Assembly: GCF_012524205.1 (NCBI RefSeq)
Contig: NZ_JABACI010000005.1
Span: 186,001 to 250,000 of the forward strand
DNA from: Microbacterium salsuginis
GTDB lineage: Bacteria > Actinomycetota > Actinomycetes > Actinomycetales > Microbacteriaceae
Reading direction: 5' to 3'
Length of the DNA stretch: 64,000 nucleotides
Shown: piece after piece, positions 8,292 through 15,636 of the stretch
Position numbering within the stretch: the stretch's first letter is position 1
Layout of the letters: each line of letters starts with the position of its first letter
Notes under the pieces: generated by a model
Database searches by the model: none
What the model was told of the DNA's origin: nothing
The model's input: only the letters and a program-made list of their open reading frames with translations
Made by a program: the position numbers and the translations under genes

Positions 8292-10139
8292 CTTCGAGGC
8301 CTTCCCCTCGACGTCTCCCGACAATGCGGCGATGAACGCCTCCTGGGGAACCTCCACTCGACCGACCATCTTCATGCGCTTCTTGCCCTCCTTCTGCTTC
8401 TCGAGGAGCTTGCGCTTGCGGCTGATGTCACCGCCGTAGCATTTGGCGAGCACGTCCTTGCGCATCGCGCGGATGTTCTCGCGTGCGATGATCCGCGCGC
8501 CGATCGCGGCCTGGATCGGGACTTCGAACTGCTGGCGCGGGATGAGCTTGCGCAGCCGCTCGGTCATCATCGTGCCGTAGGCATACGCCTTCTCGCGGTG
8601 CACGATCGAGCTGAAGGCGTCGACCTTGTCGCCCTGCAGCAGGATGTCGACCTTGACGAGATCGGCTTCCTGGCTGCCGGCCGGTTCGTAGTCCAGGCTC
8701 GCGTATCCCTGGGTACGGGACTTCAGCTGGTCGAAGAAGTCGAAGACGATCTCGCCGAGCGGCATGCTGTAGCGCAGCTCCACGCGCTCTTCGCTGAAGT
8801 ACTCCATTCCGAGGAGGCTGCCCCGGCGGGACTGGCACAGCTCCATGACGGTGCCGACATAGTCCTTCGGCGTGAGGATCGCCGCCTTCACGACCGGTTC
8901 GCTGACCGTCGCCACCCGCCCGTCGGGGTACTCGCTCGGGTTGGTGACGGTCACCGTCTCGCCGGTGTCGGTCGTCACCTCGTAGATGACGCTCGGCGCC
9001 GTCGTGATGAGGTCGAGATCGAACTCGCGCGCGAGCCGCTCGGTGATGATCTCGAGGTGCAGCAGGCCCAGGAAGCCGCAGCGGAACCCGAAACCGAGAG
9101 CGACCGAGGTCTCGGGCTCATACTGCAGCGAGGCGTCCGACAGCTTCAGCTTGTCGAGGGCCTCGCGCAGTTCGGCGTAGTCGCTGCCGTCGATCGGGTA
9201 GATGCCCGAGAACACCATGGGCTTCGGGTCGGTGTAGCCGGGCAGCGCGTCCGTCGCGGGCTTGCGGTGCGTCGTGATCGTGTCACCGACCTTGGATTGG
9301 CGCACATCCTTCACACCCGTGATGAGGTAGCCGACCTCGCCGACGCCGAGTCCCTTGGTCGGGGTGGGCTCAGGATTCGAGACCCCGATCTCGAGCAGCT
9401 CGTGCGTCGCGGTCGTCGACATCATCTGGATGCGCTCGCGCGGCGAGAGCGTGCCGTCGACCATCCGGACGTAGGTCACCACGCCGCGGTACGAGTCGTA
9501 CACCGAATCGAAGATCATCGCCCGGGCCGGGGCATCCGGATCCCCCTTCGGGGCGGGGATCTCGCGCACCAGACGGTCCAGCAGCTCCTCGACGCCCTGG
9601 CCGGTCTTGCCGCTCACCCGGAGCACATCGTCCGGGTCGCCGCCGATCAGGCCCGCGAGCTCCCTCGCGAAGCGGTCGGGGTCGGCGGCAGGCAGATCGA
9701 TCTTGTTGAGCACGGGGATGATGTGCAGGTCGTTCTCGAGCGCGAGGTAGAGGTTCGCCAGCGTCTGCGCCTCGATCCCCTGCGCCGCATCGACGAGCAG
9801 GATCGCACCCTCGCACGCCGCGAGCGAGCGGCTCACCTCGTAGGTGAAGTCGACGTGCCCGGGCGTGTCGATCATGTTGAGCGCGAACGTCGAGCCCTCG
9901 GACTGCCAGGGCATCCGCACCGCCTGCGACTTGATCGTGATGCCGCGCTCGCGCTCGATGTCCATGCGGTCCAGGTACTGAGCGCGCATGTCGCGGTCCG
10001 AGACCACGCCGGTGATCTGCAGCATGCGGTCGGCCAGCGTGGACTTGCCGTGGTCGATGTGGGCGATGATGCAGAAGTTGCGGATCAGCTCAGGAGGGGT
10101 CGCGGACGGCTCGAGAGGCTTCAGGGCGCGGGGTGACAT
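8289..10139 (-). CDS. lepA: Elongation factor 4 (LepA) GTPase
   Basis: A 616-residue translational GTPase that acts on stalled or assembling ribosomes. Domain I carries G1 AHIDHGKST (26-34), the DTPGH and NKID motifs; the family-specific C-terminal domain ends with KRKLLEKQKEGKKRMK and FIAALSGD. Length is normal for the family. A TACAAT -10 hexamer lies 9 nt before the ATG, so the 5' leader is at most a few bases. It is divergent from the alpha/beta hydrolase at 10299. Confidence 0.97.
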   Translation of the reverse strand: MSPRALKPLEPSATPPELIRNFCIIAHIDHGKSTLADRMLQITGVVSDRDMRAQYLDRMDIERERGITIKSQAVRMPWQSEGSTFALNMIDTPGHVDFTYEVSRSLAACEGAILLVDAAQGIEAQTLANLYLALENDLHIIPVLNKIDLPAADPDRFARELAGLIGGDPDDVLRVSGKTGQGVEELLDRLVREIPAPKGDPDAPARAMIFDSVYDSYRGVVTYVRMVDGTLSPRERIQMMSTTATHELLEIGVSNPEPTPTKGLGVGEVGYLITGVKDVRQSKVGDTITTHRKPATDALPGYTDPKPMVFSGIYPIDGSDYAELREALDKLKLSDASLQYEPETSVALGFGFRCGFLGLLHLEIITERLAREFDLDLITTAPSVIYEVTTDTGETVTVTNPSEYPDGRVATVSEPVVKAAILTPKDYVGTVMELCQSRRGSLLGMEYFSEERVELRYSMPLGEIVFDFFDQLKSRTQGYASLDYEPAGSQEADLVKVDILLQGDKVDAFSSIVHREKAYAYGTMMTERLRKLIPRQQFEVPIQAAIGARIIARENIRAMRKDVLAKCYGGDISRKRKLLEKQKEGKKRMKMVGRVEVPQEAFIAALSGDVEGKASK

Positions 10140-10148
10140 GTCCAGACG

Positions 10149-10154
10149 ATTGTA
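10149..10154 (-). promoter_or_regulatory. -10 element for lepA
   Basis: TACAAT on the minus strand, 9 nt upstream of the lepA ATG at 10139. The spacing implies a very short or absent leader. Confidence 0.5.
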
Positions 10155-10286
10155 CGGGTGCCAGTCCTGCGCCCACTCCGTTCGCCGCTACGTGGGGCCG
10201 AGCCCCCTGACGTCGGGGCCCAGCCGCGTCCCGGACTCCGTTGCCGGCCGGCGGCATGCCGACCACGTGGGCGCGAGCAGCCCGGC

Positions 10287-10292
10287 TACCCT
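10287..10292 (+). promoter_or_regulatory. -10 element for the alpha/beta hydrolase at 10299
   Basis: TACCCT followed by 6 nt and the GTG start at 10299. The spacing supports both leaderless transcription and this choice of start codon. Confidence 0.5.
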
Positions 10293-10298
10293 GAGACG

Positions 10299-11060
10299 GT
10301 GGTCGTTCAGGTCGTGCTCGTACACGGCATCCGGACATCCGCCACGATGTGGCGCTCGCAGGTGGCACACCTCGAGGGACGCGGGATCCCCGTGCACGCG
10401 ATCGATCTGCCGGGGCACGGCGCTCGGATGGCGGAGACATTCACGCTCGAGGGCGCCTTCGCGACCATCGACGACGCGGTGACGGATGCCGCGGCCCGCG
10501 GTCCCGTGCTGCTCGCCGGCCATTCGATGGGAGGCCTGCTGAGCGTCGAGTACGTGGGTCGCGAGAATCCTCCCCCGGTGGCGGGCTTCATCGCGGCATC
10601 GTGCACGGCGATCCCGCGCGGACTGGGACTGACGACCTACCGGCTGCTCGCGCGAGGCTTCGATGCGCTGCCGGATCGCGGGATGTGGCTCACGAACCGT
10701 GTGCTCGACCGCACCCTTCCCCCCGAGACGCGCGAGGACTTCGGCGCCGGCGGATACGCGTTCGACACGCAGGACGCGGCTCTGCGGAGCCTTTCCGTCC
10801 TGGACCTGCTCGCGGCGCTGCGCAGGATCGACGTGCCGCTGTGGTTCATCAACGGCCAGTACGACCAGCTGCGGCTCAACGAGAGGCTCTTCGTCGGCGT
10901 GGCGCAGCACGCCGAGCTCATCGTGGTGCCGCGCACGAGTCACCTCGTGAGCGCGATGCGTCCGTCGGTGTTCAACGCACTCCTCGACGTGGCGATCGCG
11001 ACGATCGAGCAGAACGCGCGTCCCGAGCGGACGCCGGCACGGAGCCGGCCGGAGACCTGA
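10299..11060 (+). CDS. Alpha/beta hydrolase
   Basis: A 253-residue alpha/beta-hydrolase fold protein of unknown substrate. The oxyanion region VLVHGIRTS is at residues 7-15, the nucleophile elbow GHSMG at 74-78 (Ser76), the acid is probably in NGQYDQ and the catalytic His in RTSHL. The open frame extends upstream to 10158, but that part is Arg/Pro-rich and unlike the fold; the GTG at 10299 has a -10 hexamer 6 nt before it and begins directly at the first beta strand. The stop codon abuts the TAGAAT promoter of rpsT. Confidence 0.85.
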   Translation: MVVQVVLVHGIRTSATMWRSQVAHLEGRGIPVHAIDLPGHGARMAETFTLEGAFATIDDAVTDAAARGPVLLAGHSMGGLLSVEYVGRENPPPVAGFIAASCTAIPRGLGLTTYRLLARGFDALPDRGMWLTNRVLDRTLPPETREDFGAGGYAFDTQDAALRSLSVLDLLAALRRIDVPLWFINGQYDQLRLNERLFVGVAQHAELIVVPRTSHLVSAMRPSVFNALLDVAIATIEQNARPERTPARSRPET

Positions 11061-11066
11061 TAGAAT
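11061..11066 (+). promoter_or_regulatory. -10 element for rpsT
   Basis: TAGAAT directly after the stop codon of the upstream hydrolase. It gives an rpsT leader of about 100 nt that contains a small imperfect hairpin (near 11083-11099), a possible autoregulatory site for S20. No -35 consensus is visible. Confidence 0.5.
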
Positions 11067-11172
11067 CCTTGTTTGGCTTGCGTGTGGGTTATCCCTCACG
11101 ATCGCCGCCAGGCGCCCTCTCTCGCCGAACGGCATCTCCATCCGATCACTCCGAACGAAAGAACGTCGACAC

Positions 11173-11433
11173 GTGGCGAACATCAAGTCGCAGATCAAGC
11201 GCAACAAGACCAACGAGAAGGCGCGCGAGCGCAACAAGGCCGTCAAGAGCGAGCTGAAGACGCACGTGCGCCGCACGCGCGAGGCCGTCGCCTCGGGCGA
11301 CAAGGCCGCAGCCGAGAAGGCACTGGCCACGGCCGCGAAGAAGCTCGACAAGGCCGTCAGCAAGGGCGTCATCCACAAGAACCAGGCGGCGAACCGCAAG
11401 TCGGCGATCGCCAAGCAGGTCTCGGCGCTCTGA
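11173..11433 (+). CDS. rpsT: 30S ribosomal protein S20
   Basis: An 86-residue, Lys/Arg/Ala-rich, all-helical protein with the S20 signature (ANIKSQIKRNKTNEKARERN at the N-terminus and KGVIHKNQAANRKS near the C-terminus). It binds 16S rRNA early in 30S assembly. Starts with GTG behind a leader of about 100 nt with a weak GAAAG ribosome site. It lies in its usual neighbourhood beside lepA and holA, is read opposite to both, and ends in a strong terminator. Confidence 0.98.
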   Translation: MANIKSQIKRNKTNEKARERNKAVKSELKTHVRRTREAVASGDKAAAEKALATAAKKLDKAVSKGVIHKNQAANRKSAIAKQVSAL

Positions 11434-11442
11434 CATTCGTCG

Positions 11443-11476
11443 AAAAGGCCCGTTCCCTCCAGGGGACGGGCCTTTC
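11443..11476 (+). terminator. Intrinsic terminator of rpsT
   Basis: Stem AAAGGCCCGTTCCC with its complement at 11462-11475 (one G-T wobble) and a short loop, ending in TTTCGT, 10 bases past the rpsT stop. Confidence 0.85.
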
Positions 11477-11518
11477 GTCGCGTCAGGGCGCGTGCGCCGC
11501 GACGACCGTCGTCCGTGG

Positions 11519-12556
11519 TCAGGCGCCGTAGGGCGCGCGCGTCGCGATCACGGTGACCATGCGCTCGAGCGCGAAGACCGCGTCTCGCGAGCCGCCCTTG
11601 ACCTCGGCATCCGCTCTGGCCGTCGCCTGGATCGCCATCCCCAGGCTCGACTCGTTCCACCCGGTCAGATCCCGCCGCGCACGATCGACCTGCCAGTCCT
11701 TCATGCCCAAGCGTGCGGCCAGCGCCGCGGACGGTTCGCGATTGCCGGCGACTCGCGCCATCGTCCGCAGCTTCATCGCGAAGGCCGCCACCAGCGGCAC
11801 CGGGTCGGCGCCTGAAGCCAGAGCGTGCCGGAGCGCGATGAGCGCGTCGCCGTAGCGCCCCGCGATCGCGGTGTCGGCCACGGCGAACGACGAGATCTCG
11901 ACCCGTCCGCCGTAATAGCGCTCGACGACCTGTTCGGTCACTTCTCCCGGCACATCGGCGATCAGCTGCTGGCACGCGGCCGCCAGCTCGGTGAGGTCGT
12001 CGGCGAAAGCCGAGACGAGCGCCCGCAGCGCGGCGGGTGCGATCCGCTTCTTCGCCGCCTGGAACTCCCCCGCCGCGAAGTCGAATCGATCGGAATCGCG
12101 CTTGATCGCCGGACACGGGATCTCGACGCCGCCACCCTCGCCCGCGCGGATCGCGTCGAGGAGCTTCTTGCCCCGCACGCTCGCGCCGGTATGGCGCAGC
12201 ACGACGGTGGCGCCGTCCTGCGGCCCGGCGAGATACGACACCGCCTCGGCGAGGAACGCATCCGAGCACTTCTCGACACCGGTCACCCTCACCAGCCGAG
12301 GCTCTCCGAACAGCGACGGGGACGTGACCGCCAGGAGCGTGCCTGCCGTGTAGTCATCGGCGCGCAGATCCGACACCTCGAGCGTGGGGTCTTCGGCCCG
12401 CAGATAGTCCCGGACGCCGGCGATCGCGCGTTCCGCGCAGACATCCTCGGGTCCTGACACCAGCACGATCGGCGCGGGTTGCGGCGCACGCCACGACAGC
12501 TGCGGAATGGCGCTGCGAGCCGTTTTCGCAGGCGTGCGGCGAGGGGCGGGTGGCAT
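11519..12556 (-). CDS. holA: DNA polymerase III subunit delta
   Basis: A 345-residue clamp-loader delta subunit, which opens the beta clamp. It has the HolA pattern: an N-terminal AAA-like domain beginning IVLVSGPEDVCAERAI, a central helical part (IPCPAIKRDSDRFDFAAGEFQAAKKRI split over the linker) and the C-terminal collar domain with LRHALASGADPVPLVAAFAM. As in other delta subunits, there is no functional Walker A. The TAGGCT -10 element 6 nt before the ATG reuses the TAG stop of comEC. Order comEA-comEC-holA is typical of actinobacteria and Firmicutes. Confidence 0.93.
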   Translation of the reverse strand: MPPAPRRTPAKTARSAIPQLSWRAPQPAPIVLVSGPEDVCAERAIAGVRDYLRAEDPTLEVSDLRADDYTAGTLLAVTSPSLFGEPRLVRVTGVEKCSDAFLAEAVSYLAGPQDGATVVLRHTGASVRGKKLLDAIRAGEGGGVEIPCPAIKRDSDRFDFAAGEFQAAKKRIAPAALRALVSAFADDLTELAAACQQLIADVPGEVTEQVVERYYGGRVEISSFAVADTAIAGRYGDALIALRHALASGADPVPLVAAFAMKLRTMARVAGNREPSAALAARLGMKDWQVDRARRDLTGWNESSLGMAIQATARADAEVKGGSRDAVFALERMVTVIATRAPYGA

Positions 12557-12562
12557 GGCTCC

Positions 12563-12568
12563 AGCCTA
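12563..12568 (-). promoter_or_regulatory. -10 element for holA, containing the comEC stop
   Basis: TAGGCT on the minus strand, 6 nt before the holA ATG (12556). Its TAG (12568-12566) is the stop codon of comEC. Confidence 0.6.
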
Positions 12569-14944
12569 CCCAGCGGCTCCGACGCCGCCGCCTCGTTCGC
12601 GCCAGACCGAGAGCCGATCCCCGTCCTGCCAGATCGCGACCACACCGTCGCGGTCGGTACGCGCCACCACGGCGCCCGTCTGTGTGAGCACGTCGAGGAT
12701 CTCGACCCGCGGGTGGCCGTAGTCGTTGCCGAGTCCGACGGTGACGACGGCGACGCCGGGATCGGCTGCCTCATAGAGGGCGGCATCCTGATCCGCACTG
12801 CCGTGATGAGCGACTTTGACCACCGCGTACGGCGGATCCAGCGAGCCGGCCGCCTCGATCGCACGCTGCGGCGAGGCCGAGAGGTCACCCAGCAGCAGTG
12901 TCGGCGGGATTCCTCCACCGCGGACGTCCAGCACGATGCTGGCGTCGTTGCCTGCGGGGAACGCGCGACTGTCCCCAAGCGGCCACAGCGCGCGCCACCT
13001 CGCGTCTCCGAGGGAGCCGGTCATACCGGCGGATGCTTCGACGAGGTGTGCTCCGGCGTCCGCGAGCACCGACAGCACGTCGGGCGCGCGCTCGTCGAGC
13101 GGGCCGTGCAGCACCGTCTCGACGCGTCCGGCCACGGCGGACACTCCGCCGGCGTGATCGAGGTCGTAGTGCGTCAGCACGAGCAGATCGATCCGCTCGA
13201 TGCCGGTTCGTGACAGGCACGCGGTGAGAGCAGCGGGATCCGGCCCGGTGTCCACCAGTGCCACGGCGCCCGCCGAACGCAGCAGCACCGCATCCCCCTG
13301 TCCGATGTCGCATGCGACCACCGCCCACTCGGCGGGCAGGGTCCAGCGGCCGGCGACGGAGCTCAGGGCACCGTTGCCGAGGAGCACCCCGGCAACGCCG
13401 GCCACCACGACCGCGGAGATCACCCGGATGCCTCGCAAGCGCGCGCTGGACCCGGGCACGATGACCACCGCGGCCAGCGCTGCGCTCACCATCGCGAGGG
13501 CGAGAGCGCCGGGCCACCCTTCGATCCACGGGAGCAGATCGCCGGGCAGCTGCGAGACCGTGCCTGCTACCGCGGCGATCCACGACGCCGGCAGCCACGC
13601 GAGCGCGGCGAGACCCGCCTGCACCCATGGCAGCGGCGCGGCCAGACAGGCCGCGAGTCCCAGCACGGTGGTGACGGGCGCCAGCGGGCCGGCGAGCAGA
13701 TTCGCAGCCACGCCGTACAGCGACACCTGCGGCGCGATCAGCACGAGCAGCGGCCCGCACGCCAGCTGCGCCGCCAGCGGCACGGAGACCGCGAGAGCGA
13801 GAGGGCGAGGCATGACGCAGGCGAGGCCGGCCGCCAGGGGCCGCGCGCACAGCAGGAGCGACGCTGTCGCGGCAGCCGACAGCGCGAAGCCGAGCGAGGC
13901 GGCCAGCCAGGGATCCGCGACGAGCGCGCCTGTCACCGCCAGCGAGAGCACGGTCATCCCCATGCCGGTGCGCCCGAGGAGGACGCCGAGCATCGCGATC
14001 GCAGCCATGGCCGCGGCGCGCACGACGCTGGGCTCCGGGGTCACGAGCAGCACGAAGCCGCCGAGTACGACGACGCCGATGCCGCATCGCAGCCCCCGTG
14101 ACGCCCCGCACGCCGCCGCGGCAGCGAACGCGATCCCGACGACGAGGGCGCAGTTCGCCCCCGACACCGCTGTCAAGTGCGACAGCGACGACTCCTTCAT
14201 CGACGCGTCGAGCGCAGGCGTCACGGCAGAGGTGTCGCCGACCGCCAGCCCGGGGACCAGTCCGGCGCCCGCGCCGGGCAGCCCGACGACCGACCGGACG
14301 AGGCCCTGACGCAGGTGCGCGGTGACACCCGCGGCACCGTCCGGCGGTCGCACCACCTCGACGCCGCGCGCCGCCCACAGCACCGCCACGGCGCGCTCCC
14401 CCGGCCGCGCCGGCGATGCCGTCCCCCGGACCGTCACCCGGGAACCGACGTCGAGTGCGGCCAGGCCCTCGACCGCCCCGGGATCCACCCGCACGACGAC
14501 GTCGGCGCGTGCGTCGCGTACCCACACGCCAGCCGTCCAGCGCAGCGCCGTCGCGTCGAAGGCCAGGGTGCCGTCCGCGCGACGCTCGATCTTGCCCACG
14601 ACATCGGCCACCACCTCCAAGGCCCGGCCGTCGCTCATCGCGAACTCCGCGACCGCATCCCGCGCGGGCATGGTCAGCGCGACATGCGATGCGACGGCGG
14701 CCGACGCCGCGGCGGCGAGCACTGCGACGACGGCGGCCCGCCGCAGCCCCCTGTGCCTGTCGCCGTGAGATGCCGGACGGAGTGCGCGCACCCCGGCGAT
14801 CGCCGTCGCGGTCAGCACAACGAGCCACAGCGCGACGGCCATGCAGGCAGTCGCGGCCGGCAGCAGGATTGCGACACCCCCGGTCACCCATGCGGCCGCG
14901 GCGACCGGCACCACGCGCAGCGACGCGCCGCGGCGGGCGTTCAT
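12566..14944 (-). CDS. comEC: ComEC/Rec2 DNA-uptake channel protein
   Basis: A 792-residue polytopic membrane protein that carries single-stranded DNA across the membrane in natural transformation. It has an N-terminal two-helix segment and an OB-like DUF4131 region, a central ComEC competence domain with many transmembrane helices, and a C-terminal metallo-beta-lactamase domain with LTHYDLDHAGG near 588-598 and VKAHHGSAD-like KVAHHGSADQ further on, so the nuclease-type metal ligands are present. ATG overlaps the comEA stop by 4 bases (ATGA), indicating coupling. Both genes look intact, but the pilus and DprA genes needed for competence are not in this window. Confidence 0.95.
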   Translation of the reverse strand: MNARRGASLRVVPVAAAAWVTGGVAILLPAATACMAVALWLVVLTATAIAGVRALRPASHGDRHRGLRRAAVVAVLAAAASAAVASHVALTMPARDAVAEFAMSDGRALEVVADVVGKIERRADGTLAFDATALRWTAGVWVRDARADVVVRVDPGAVEGLAALDVGSRVTVRGTASPARPGERAVAVLWAARGVEVVRPPDGAAGVTAHLRQGLVRSVVGLPGAGAGLVPGLAVGDTSAVTPALDASMKESSLSHLTAVSGANCALVVGIAFAAAAACGASRGLRCGIGVVVLGGFVLLVTPEPSVVRAAAMAAIAMLGVLLGRTGMGMTVLSLAVTGALVADPWLAASLGFALSAAATASLLLCARPLAAGLACVMPRPLALAVSVPLAAQLACGPLLVLIAPQVSLYGVAANLLAGPLAPVTTVLGLAACLAAPLPWVQAGLAALAWLPASWIAAVAGTVSQLPGDLLPWIEGWPGALALAMVSAALAAVVIVPGSSARLRGIRVISAVVVAGVAGVLLGNGALSSVAGRWTLPAEWAVVACDIGQGDAVLLRSAGAVALVDTGPDPAALTACLSRTGIERIDLLVLTHYDLDHAGGVSAVAGRVETVLHGPLDERAPDVLSVLADAGAHLVEASAGMTGSLGDARWRALWPLGDSRAFPAGNDASIVLDVRGGGIPPTLLLGDLSASPQRAIEAAGSLDPPYAVVKVAHHGSADQDAALYEAADPGVAVVTVGLGNDYGHPRVEILDVLTQTGAVVARTDRDGVVAIWQDGDRLSVWRERGGGVGAAG

Positions 14945-15546
14945 ACGGTCACGAGGTCGCGGAGGGACTCCAGCATCTTGTCGCCGATGCCCGGAACGGC
15001 CAGCAGATCCTCGATGCTCGTGAAGCCGCCGTTCTCCTCGCGCCAGGCGATGATCCGCTCAGCCATCGCGGGGCCGATGCGCGGGAGAGTCTCGAGCTGC
15101 GCCGCGTCGGCCTCGTTCAGATCGACGAGACCGCCATCGGATGCCGCAGGGCCGACGGCATCCGCAATCGCCTCGCCGATCTCGGGCACGTGCAGCTGTT
15201 CGCCGTCATCGACGGCTCGCGCGAGATTGACCGCCGCGCGATCCGCCGTCGCGGCGAACCCACCGGCCGCCGCGAGCGCGTCCACCACGCGCGCTTCCGA
15301 AGGCAGCACGTAGAGCCCCGGGGCCGCGACGGCACCCGAGACGTGGACGTAGAGCTCCGCACTCGCCTCGATCGTCGCATCCGCATCAGGCGTGGTGTCG
15401 AGCGCGATCTCATCGATCGGCGCGGTCGCTCCGCGGAGGATCCCGATCGCCACCGTGATCGCGAGAGCGGCGATGACGAGCACGACCAGCGCGCCGAACC
15501 CGAACCGCCGACGACCGCCGGATCCGGAGCTGTCGGCACCTGTCAC
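14941..15546 (-). CDS. comEA: ComEA family DNA-binding competence protein
   Basis: A 201-residue membrane-anchored DNA receptor. After a short cytoplasmic start, a transmembrane helix spans about residues 16-36, a SLBB domain (VSGAVAAPGLYVLPSEARV) about 70-100, and two helix-hairpin-helix motifs the last 60 residues (VDLNEADAAQLETLPRIGPA and DLLAVPGIGDKMLESL). It binds double-stranded DNA outside the membrane and hands it to ComEC. GTG start, with a TAGCGT -10 element 6 nt upstream. Confidence 0.95.
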   Translation of the reverse strand: MTGADSSGSGGRRRFGFGALVVLVIAALAITVAIGILRGATAPIDEIALDTTPDADATIEASAELYVHVSGAVAAPGLYVLPSEARVVDALAAAGGFAATADRAAVNLARAVDDGEQLHVPEIGEAIADAVGPAASDGGLVDLNEADAAQLETLPRIGPAMAERIIAWREENGGFTSIEDLLAVPGIGDKMLESLRDLVTV

Positions 15547-15552
15547 GCACCC

Positions 15553-15558
15553 ACGCTA
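15553..15558 (-). promoter_or_regulatory. -10 element for comEA-comEC
   Basis: TAGCGT on the minus strand, 6 nt before the GTG of comEA at 15546. Confidence 0.55.
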
Positions 15559-15636
15559 GGCATCCTCCACGGACGGCCGAGCGCGACCTGAGTCATCTGT
15601 GCAGACCTGGCCGCAGCGTGCGCCTGGGGAGGAGGC

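Noticed and set aside
10188..12269. A long minus-strand frame spanning the hydrolase, rpsT and part of holA
   Set aside because: It crosses rpsT and its terminator in antisense and has no recognisable fold or ribosome site.
12885..14891. Long alternative frame on the same strand as comEC
   Set aside because: Extremely Arg/Gly-rich, a typical +1 shadow of a high-GC gene; comEC motifs are in the other frame.
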